Source: Silvania hatchlandensis
Lineage (GTDB): Bacteria > Pseudomonadota > Gammaproteobacteria > Enterobacterales > Enterobacteriaceae
Direction of reading: 5' to 3'
NCBI RefSeq assembly: GCF_025564065.1
Contig: NZ_JAMGZK010000048.1
Location: 143,461 to 207,460, forward strand
DNA length: 64,000 nucleotides
Shown here: piece by piece, positions 55,078 through 64,000 of the stretch
How the letters are laid out: each line of letters starts with the position of its first letter
Position numbering within the stretch: position 1 is the stretch's first letter
The notes under the pieces: generated by a model
The model's input: the letters and a program-made list of their open reading frames with translations, nothing else
Databases searched by the model: none
What the model was told of the DNA's origin: nothing
Position numbers and translations under genes: made by a program

Positions 55078-55104
55078 TTATCGGCGTATGGCAAGAGAAC
55101 TTTA
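55078..55104 (-). promoter_or_regulatory. FliA (sigma-28) promoter of pdeH
   Basis: On the minus strand TAAAGTTC (-35), 11 bases, GCCGATAA (-10): one mismatch to the FliA consensus with exact spacing, about 50 bases upstream of the start codon. It places pdeH in the class III flagellar regulon. Confidence 0.93.
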
Positions 55105-55176
55105 TGTCGGGTTGCAGGTGAAAATGAAATTCTGATGACAGAAAAAAAAGCGGAACATGCTCCAGTTCAAATAAAT

Positions 55177-55195
55177 AATGGAACGTCGTTTTAAT
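55177..55195. promoter_or_regulatory. KdgR operator upstream of kdgK
   Basis: AATGGAACGTCGTTTTAAT matches the KdgR pattern AATGAAACATTGTTTCATT at 14 of 19 positions with dyad symmetry, 65 bases before the kdgK ATG. Confidence 0.65.
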
Positions 55196-55259
55196 ATTGT
55201 TGACCCCACCCACCTGCCAGCGCAAAATAATCGCAATCAAACTCTTCAGGTTCTCGACG

Positions 55260-56189
55260 ATGTCCAGAAAAATTGCCGTGATCGGCGAATGCATGATCGA
55301 ACTGTCCCAAAAAGGCGCAGAAGTTAGCCGCGGTTTTGGTGGCGATACGTTAAACACCTCGGTGTACATTGCCCGTCAGGTCGACGCTGACGCGCTGGCG
55401 GTCAACTACGTGACGGCGCTGGGCACGGACAATTTCAGCCAGCAGATGCTTGACGCATGGCAGAGCGAGAATGTAGATACCTCGCTGACCCAGCGCATGG
55501 AAAACCGTCTGCCAGGGCTCTATTACATTGAGACCGACAGCACCGGCGAGCGCACGTTCTACTACTGGCGCAACGAAGCTGCCGCCAAATTCTGGCTCGA
55601 GAGCGACAGCGCTGCGCAGATTTGTGAAGCGCTGGCGAACTTCGATTATCTCTATCTGAGCGGCATCAGCCTGGCGATCCTTAGCCAGAGTAGCCGTGAA
55701 AAACTGCTGTCTCTGCTGCGTGAATGCCGCGCTAACGGCGGCAAAGTGATTTTCGATAACAACTACCGTCCGCGCCTGTGGGCCAGCCGTGAAGAGACGC
55801 AGCAGGTTTATACCCAGATGCTGCAGTACACCGATATCGCCTTCTTAACGCTCGATGATGAAGATGCCCTGTGGGGCGAGAAGCCAGTCGACGAGGTAAT
55901 TGCCCGTACTCATGCGGCTGGCGTGGCGGAAGTGGTGATTAAGCGTGGCGCAGACTCGTGCCTGGTGTCCGTTACGGGTGAAGCCGTAGTCGACGTTCCG
56001 GCGGTGAAGCTGGCGAAAGAAAAAGTGATTGATACTACCGCGGCCGGGGATTCCTTCAGCGCCGGGTATCTGGCGGTACGTCTGACGGGCGGCACGCCAG
56101 AAGCGGCAGCACAGCGTGGCCACCTGACGGCCAGCACGGTGATTCAGTATCGCGGGGCAATTATCCCACGTGACGCGATGCCGAGGTAA
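55260..56189 (+). CDS. kdgK: 2-dehydro-3-deoxygluconokinase
   Basis: 309 residues, the same length as E. coli KdgK. It is a PfkB/ribokinase family enzyme: GGDTLNTSVYIARQV near the N-terminus and the C-terminal signature DTTAAGDSFSAGYLAVRL with catalytic Asp. It phosphorylates KDG to KDPG, joining hexuronate breakdown to the Entner-Doudoroff pathway. The start at 55260 (MSRKIAVIGECM) matches E. coli. A KdgR box lies upstream. Confidence 0.96.
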   Translation: MSRKIAVIGECMIELSQKGAEVSRGFGGDTLNTSVYIARQVDADALAVNYVTALGTDNFSQQMLDAWQSENVDTSLTQRMENRLPGLYYIETDSTGERTFYYWRNEAAAKFWLESDSAAQICEALANFDYLYLSGISLAILSQSSREKLLSLLRECRANGGKVIFDNNYRPRLWASREETQQVYTQMLQYTDIAFLTLDDEDALWGEKPVDEVIARTHAAGVAEVVIKRGADSCLVSVTGEAVVDVPAVKLAKEKVIDTTAAGDSFSAGYLAVRLTGGTPEAAAQRGHLTASTVIQYRGAIIPRDAMPR

Positions 56190-56194
56190 AAGCA

Positions 56195-56223
56195 AAACGG
56201 CAACCCTGAGGTTGCCGTTTTTT
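56195..56223 (+). terminator. kdgK terminator
   Basis: AAACGGCAACC ctga GGTTGCCGTTT followed by further T residues: an 11-bp stem right after the kdgK stop. Confidence 0.93.
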
Positions 56224-56232
56224 GTGTTTGTA

Positions 56233-56267
56233 CCCTCTCCCTGTGGGAGAGGCCAGGGTGAGGGCAT
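56233..56267. repeat. CCCTCTCCC-type dispersed repeat
   Basis: CCCTCTCCCTGTGGGAGAGG followed by CCAGGGTGAGGGCATC, between the kdgK terminator and the yhjJ 3' end. It is the third copy of this repeat type in the window. Confidence 0.75.
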
Positions 56268-56287
56268 CAGACCGCACCCACCTCGCT

Positions 56288-57730
56288 TTACGGTGCTGCC
56301 GCAGGCTGTGCCGGCGCCATAATGCTATCCCACGTTTCCTGTAGATCCTTCATGTTGTACTCCGGCTCACCTTTTGGCTGCAGCAGGACCAGCGACATAT
56401 CCTGAGAAAGCTGCTGACGCAGATCCTGACTCAGCATCTCCACCGTCAGGCTGTTAAGGAAGTCCTGACGCAACTTCTGATACTGCTCCGGGGCGATATC
56501 TACCACCTGGTTTTGCAGCGAGCGGATCCGCTGGCTGATCAGGACATCGGTATCGGTGCGGGCATAGGTGGTAAACAGTTTTTGCAGCTCGAGGTTTTTC
56601 TGCGCCACCAGCGCGTTGAACTCCTCTTCTGACAGCCCGTTCTCACGCACTTTCGCCAGTTCTTTCGCCACCACTGCCATATTGGCATTCAACTTGTCGC
56701 CCGGCGACTCCACATTGATGGCGCACTGGGCGCGCTGGAACAGCACCCGGCAATCGAAGCCAAGACCGATATCTTTAGCGTTACTCTTGCTCAGGGTTTG
56801 CTGAACGTGCCAGAACAGCGCTTCACGGGCTAAGTCAGCGCGCCAGTAGCGCAGCAGAGCGGCAGACTCGCGAATTGGCTGCCACGGGCTGTCCCACATG
56901 ATTGAGAGCCGATCCTGACGCACGGATTCGGTCATGATGCTGACCGGCTCGGCGCGCAGCGGCGATAAAGTGGGTACCGGTGCCGGGGTGGCGCGTTTGC
57001 CTTTTAGCTCGCCGAAGGTTTTGCTGATTTGCTCAATCACCGCGCGACTGTCCACGTTACCCACCACAATCAGGGTCATGGCATCGGGGGTGTACCACGT
57101 CTGGTAGAACGATTTAACCTGTTCAATATCGACCGGCTGCTTCAGCGGCTCTGCCGGATCGTGTCCCAGCAGCGCAGAGCCTTTCAGGCGATAGCGCCAC
57201 CAGCCATCTTTGGTATCCGCAGGCCAGGTCGCGACCATGTCGCTGTTGCTCAGCGCGTAGTTCACCGTTTCCTGCGTAATGGAGACGTTACCGGCCGTAT
57301 CCGACAGCCAGGTCAGCGCCTCTTTCAGCAGGTCATTACGGTTGTTCGGCAGACTGAGGTTAAACATGGTGTAGTCATAGGAGACAACCGCTGGCGGCAG
57401 CGGGCGTTTTGGATCGATGCCCTGTTGCCACAATGAACGCGCCTGCACAGCCTGCAGACTGCCGCTTTGGGTCAGCGCCAGACGCGGCAGGAAATGGCTG
57501 AAACCGCTTTGCTGGGTACTCTCGGTCAGGGAACCGGTATTCAGAGAAAGGCGGATTTCAATGCGATCGCTGGGGCGCTGTGGCGTGGCTAAAACCTGCC
57601 ACTGAAAACCGTTCGCCAGTGTTCCCTGTTGCCAGGCCGGGTCCGGCTGGAGCGCGTCAGCCTGCACGTAACTGGCTGCTGCCATCATCAGCAAACCGCC
57701 GGTTAAGAGTCGAATTTTTGTGCCCTGCAT
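56288..57730 (-). CDS. yhjJ: YhjJ, periplasmic M16-family peptidase homologue without catalytic motif
   Basis: 480 residues (E. coli YhjJ 498) with a signal peptide (MQGTKIRLLTGGLLMMAAAS, cleavage after VQA). The M16 fold is clear (NTGSLTESTQQSGFSHFLPR), but the zinc motif HxxEH is degenerate: His79-Phe-Leu-Pro-Arg83. It is therefore probably not an active protease, a feature I believe is shared with E. coli YhjJ. Function is unknown. Confidence 0.9.
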   Translation of the reverse strand: MQGTKIRLLTGGLLMMAAASYVQADALQPDPAWQQGTLANGFQWQVLATPQRPSDRIEIRLSLNTGSLTESTQQSGFSHFLPRLALTQSGSLQAVQARSLWQQGIDPKRPLPPAVVSYDYTMFNLSLPNNRNDLLKEALTWLSDTAGNVSITQETVNYALSNSDMVATWPADTKDGWWRYRLKGSALLGHDPAEPLKQPVDIEQVKSFYQTWYTPDAMTLIVVGNVDSRAVIEQISKTFGELKGKRATPAPVPTLSPLRAEPVSIMTESVRQDRLSIMWDSPWQPIRESAALLRYWRADLAREALFWHVQQTLSKSNAKDIGLGFDCRVLFQRAQCAINVESPGDKLNANMAVVAKELAKVRENGLSEEEFNALVAQKNLELQKLFTTYARTDTDVLISQRIRSLQNQVVDIAPEQYQKLRQDFLNSLTVEMLSQDLRQQLSQDMSLVLLQPKGEPEYNMKDLQETWDSIMAPAQPAAAP

Positions 57731-57956
57731 GTGAACCCCTGATCAACGTTCCTGGTTACAAAGAGTGCCACACGCCCTGTCGCACTCTAAATATGATGTT
57801 CAAAACATTCCGATTAGACCGCGCGTTAAGTGAAACGTCACGGCAAGAAGTGAAATTTACCTGAAATAAATCATATCGAATTATGACAAGTATACAGAGG
57901 TCATTATGCGCAGGAGCCCGCACCCCGACAAGGGAATGCGGGCCAGAGAGAAGATT

Positions 57957-61411
<3,455 letters not shown>

Positions 61412-61550
61412 AATGACTCTCCAGAAGGGCGAAACGCAGGGTAATCAACTGTCACCCCGCTGCTTTCAGATTATACCCCATCGCAAACTGTTTCAGAGAG
61501 GGTAACTCATTGTTTAGGGATTATTCTGGTTACCCCTTCGGTGCCAGAAC

Positions 61551-62513
61551 TTATTCGGCACTGCGCAGCGAAATTTCCCCGCCTACCCACGGTTTTATCA
61601 CCCCGTCCTGCTCCAGTAACAGCGCCCCCTGAGCATCAATACCGCGCGACGTGCCGTAGATCTCTTTATCGCCAATAATCAGTTTCACCGGGCGATGAAC
61701 AAAGTTATCCAGCTTTTCCCAGCGCGCAAGGAACGGCGTTAATCCGTCCTGCTCGAAAGTTTGCAGGGCGTCGCGCAACTCTTTAATGATACGCACCGCG
61801 AGAACATTACGATCGATAGTGATCCCAGCTTCCTGCAGGTTGATCCAGCCCTGATTGATGACATCCGCCTGCACGTTGCGCATGACGAGGTTGATCCCCG
61901 CGCCGATCACGATCTGCGCTGCATCGCCGGTTTTACCCGTCAGTTCCACCAGGATGCCCGCCAGTTTACGATCGTTGAGATAGAGATCGTTTGGCCACTT
62001 CACGCGCACTTTTTCCGCACCGAGTGATTGCAGCACTTCTGCCAGCACAATACCAATCACCAGGCTGAGGCCTATTGCAGCTGCGGGGCCTTGCTCAAGT
62101 CGCCAGTACATGGACAGATACAGGTTAGCACCAAAAGGTGAAAACCATTTGCGTCCACGTCGACCCCGCCCGGCCTGCTGGTACTCCGCCACGCAGCTGT
62201 CACCGGACTGCAACTCATTGAGCCTGTCGAGCAGATACTGGTTGGTAGAATCAATCACCGGCAACACGACAACATTATTGTCGGTGATCTGACTGCGGAT
62301 CATGGCTTCATTCAGCAGCTGGACAGGTTCCGGCAGGCTGTAACCTTTGCCCGGCACGGTAAAGACGTCTACTCCCCAGTCACGCAAGGTCTGAATATGT
62401 TTATTAATAGCCGCGCGGCTCATACCCAGCCGCTCACCAAGTTGCTCACCAGAATGAAAATCGCCATCCGACAGGATAGAGATCAGCGTCAGGGGAATAG
62501 TATTGTCCTTCAC
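61551..62513 (-). CDS. birA: Biotin-protein ligase / biotin operon repressor BirA
   Basis: 320 residues (E. coli 321). The N-terminal winged helix is [20 protein letters not shown], and the biotin/adenylate loop GRGRRGRKW is at residues 115-123; [19 protein letters not shown] is the catalytic core. It biotinylates AccB and represses bioABFCD. It overlaps murB by 4 bases as in E. coli. Only about 140 bases separate it from pdeK downstream. Confidence 0.96.
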   Translation of the reverse strand: MKDNTIPLTLISILSDGDFHSGEQLGERLGMSRAAINKHIQTLRDWGVDVFTVPGKGYSLPEPVQLLNEAMIRSQITDNNVVVLPVIDSTNQYLLDRLNELQSGDSCVAEYQQAGRGRRGRKWFSPFGANLYLSMYWRLEQGPAAAIGLSLVIGIVLAEVLQSLGAEKVRVKWPNDLYLNDRKLAGILVELTGKTGDAAQIVIGAGINLVMRNVQADVINQGWINLQEAGITIDRNVLAVRIIKELRDALQTFEQDGLTPFLARWEKLDNFVHRPVKLIIGDKEIYGTSRGIDAQGALLLEQDGVIKPWVGGEISLRSAE

Positions 62514-63538
62514 GCGATAGCCTCCACAGCGTTCACTTCGCCACGACAGCCGATAAAGCGCACTTCGGGCTCGAGCCAGACGTTAAACGTCTCGCCGACA
62601 CGCAGTCGAACCTGATGCGCCAGCTGCACGACGTCGTGGCTGGTAGCGTTATTTTCGTTGATCAGTACCAGCGCCTGCTGACGATGGACTGCGGCACCGC
62701 CGTAGGTGGTACCCTTGAGCTGGCATTGATCGATCAACCAGCCCGCGGCCAGTTTGACGCTGCCATCGGCCTGCGGATAGTGCGGCGCATGCGGCCATTG
62801 TGCGAGCAAGGCTTGCGCAGTTTCTGCCGTGACGACCGGGTTTTTGAAGAAGCTCCCCGCATTGCCGTTCACTTTAGGATCGGGAAGTTTGCTCATCCGC
62901 ATTTGGCAGACTGCGGCAAAAATCTCTTGCGCAGTCACTGTCGCGGGATCCAGACGGGTCAAATCACCGTAGGAGAGAACCGGCTGCCAGTTCTTGGTCA
63001 GGCGCAGGCCCACCGCAACAATGACAAATTTATCCTGATAATCATGCTTGAACACGCTGTCGCGATAGCCAAACTGACACTCTTCGGCGCTCAAACGTAC
63101 CGCCTGGCCGGTTGCCAGTTCGATACAATCAACGTATTCGCAAACATGCTTAAGCTCGATGCCATAAGCACCGATATTTTGTATCGGGGATGATCCCGCA
63201 CAGCCCGGGATCAGCGCCAGGTTTTCCAGCCCGGGCATCCCGTTTTCGAGGGTAAATTGCACCAGGCTATGCCAGTTTTCACCTGCACCCACGTGCAAAT
63301 GCCAGCCATCCTCCGCCTCCTGCACCGCGATCCCGCGAATGCGATTGACGATCACCGTTCCGGCAAAATCATCCAGAAAGAGAACGTTACTTCCCTCGCC
63401 CAGAATGAGAACGGGCTGTTGGTTTTGTGTGGCGTGATTCCATGCAGCCAGCAGCTGCCGGGCATCGTCAGCTCGTACGATCTGATGGGCATTTCGGTCA
63501 ATGCCGAAGGTATTCCAGGGCTTAAGGGAGTGATTCAT
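62510..63538 (-). CDS. murB: UDP-N-acetylenolpyruvoylglucosamine reductase MurB
   Basis: 342 residues, the same length as E. coli MurB. FAD-binding [29 protein letters not shown], and [12 protein letters not shown] with the catalytic Ser are present. It performs the second step of UDP-MurNAc synthesis in peptidoglycan assembly. It lies downstream of the rrn operon with birA, the rrnB-murB-birA order of E. coli. Confidence 0.97.
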   Translation of the reverse strand: MNHSLKPWNTFGIDRNAHQIVRADDARQLLAAWNHATQNQQPVLILGEGSNVLFLDDFAGTVIVNRIRGIAVQEAEDGWHLHVGAGENWHSLVQFTLENGMPGLENLALIPGCAGSSPIQNIGAYGIELKHVCEYVDCIELATGQAVRLSAEECQFGYRDSVFKHDYQDKFVIVAVGLRLTKNWQPVLSYGDLTRLDPATVTAQEIFAAVCQMRMSKLPDPKVNGNAGSFFKNPVVTAETAQALLAQWPHAPHYPQADGSVKLAAGWLIDQCQLKGTTYGGAAVHRQQALVLINENNATSHDVVQLAHQVRLRVGETFNVWLEPEVRFIGCRGEVNAVEAIA

Positions 63539-63653
63539 AGACGCTATCCAGATGCAAAAACCGGGATAGTTTACCGTATATGTCAGGCATTAGGGGATAT
63601 CTTTGTCGAACGGGGACGCTACATGCAGCAACGTTTCCCGAAGACAAAAACGC

Positions 63654-63681
63654 AAAAAGCCCTGTACGTCAGTACAGGGCT
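63654..63681 (-). terminator. rrn operon terminator
   Basis: On the minus strand AGCCCTGTAC tgac GTACAGGGCT followed by a T run, 14 bases past the 5S rRNA 3' end. Confidence 0.95.
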
Positions 63682-63694
63682 TCTTACTTGTTTG

Positions 63695-63814
63695 ATGCCT
63701 GGCAGTTCCCTACTCTCGCATGGGGAGACCCCACACTACCATCGGCGCTACGGCGTTTCACTTCTGAGTTCGGCATGGGGTCAGGTGGGACCACCGCGCT
63801 ACAGCCGCCAGGCA
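63695..63814 (-). rRNA. rrf: 5S ribosomal RNA
   Basis: A 120-base match to enterobacterial 5S rRNA, with the 5' end TGCCTGGCGGCTGTAGCGCG and the 3' end GGGAACTGCCAGGCAT on the minus strand. The termini pair with each other. Confidence 0.98.
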
Positions 63815-63907
63815 AATTCTGTTTATCAACACGTCTTCTGACCTGTCGATTAATCTGTTATCAAGCTGAAAACCTGTCTCTTCACGCCAAAACAGCTTCG
63901 GCGTTGT

Positions 63908-64000
63908 AAGGTTAAGCCTCACGGTTCATTAGTATCGGTTAGCTCAACGTATCGCTACGCTTACACACCCGACCTATCAACGTCGTCGTCTTCAACGTTC
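63908..64000 (-). rRNA. rrl: 23S ribosomal RNA, 3' end only
   Basis: The last 93 bases of 23S rRNA on the minus strand, ending in CCGTGAGGCTTAACCTT. The gene continues past the window edge. The 93-base spacer to the 5S gene has no tRNA. Confidence 0.97.

Overview
This is enterobacterial chromosome, about 55-60 % GC in the coding parts. The conserved backbone matches the E. coli 76-80 minute region gene for gene (yhhM-yhhN-zntA, tusA-yhhQ-dcrB-yhhS-yhhT, acpT, yhiN-pitA-uspB-uspA-rsmJ-prlC-rlmJ-gor, treF, yhjC-yhjD-yhjE-yhjG-pdeH-kdgK-yhjJ-dctA-pdeK). The protein sequences are very close to E. coli/Salmonella orthologues. Lineage-specific insertions and the missing acid-resistance island between gor and treF suggest an Enterobacter/Leclercia/Lelliottia-like member of the Enterobacteriaceae; the genus cannot be settled from this window.

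Layout. 1-9.7 kb: metal export (zntA with a textbook ZntR promoter), a three-gene TRAP transporter inserted between zntA and tusA behind a hairpin-rich non-coding element, then tusA, yhhQ, dcrB and yhhS. 9.7-25.3 kb: yhhT, then a tightly overlapping aryl polyene (APE) pigment operon (apeC to apeR) ending in the phosphopantetheinyl transferase gene acpT. The operon holds two acyl carrier proteins, a starter-unit ligase, ketosynthases, a ketoreductase, dehydratases, acyl/glycosyl transferases, a LolA-like carrier, an MMPL exporter and a lipoprotein. acpT, an orphan in E. coli K-12, sits here beside its likely substrates. 25.4-28.7 kb: accessory genes (an SDR, a HAD phosphatase, an orphan TerC with a structured leader, a small K+ channel). 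28.7-38 kb: backbone genes from yhiN to gor. 38-39.4 kb: an AT-richer divergent pair, a pentapeptide-repeat protein and an orphan caspase-like protein. 39.6-47.5 kb: treF, an L-talarate/galactarate catabolic module with a divergent LacI-type regulator and two matching operators, a membrane protein resembling the STY4199/HEPN family, and an acetyltransferase. 47.5-61.4 kb: an SDR/LysR pair and the yhjD-to-pdeK block, with recognisable FliA (pdeH) and KdgR (kdgK) sites. 61.5-64 kb: birA, murB, 5S and the 3' end of 23S rRNA, all on the minus strand.

The junction pdeK | birA is a synteny break: in E. coli pdeK is followed by the cellulose (bcs) genes, and birA by coaA. The most interesting items are the caspase-like/pentapeptide pair, the APE operon at the acpT locus without an ammonia-lyase or methyltransferase gene, the TerC leader RNA, and a possible frameshifted small gene with its own terminator upstream of the APE operon. 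All functions are read from sequence and recalled family knowledge; no searches were run.
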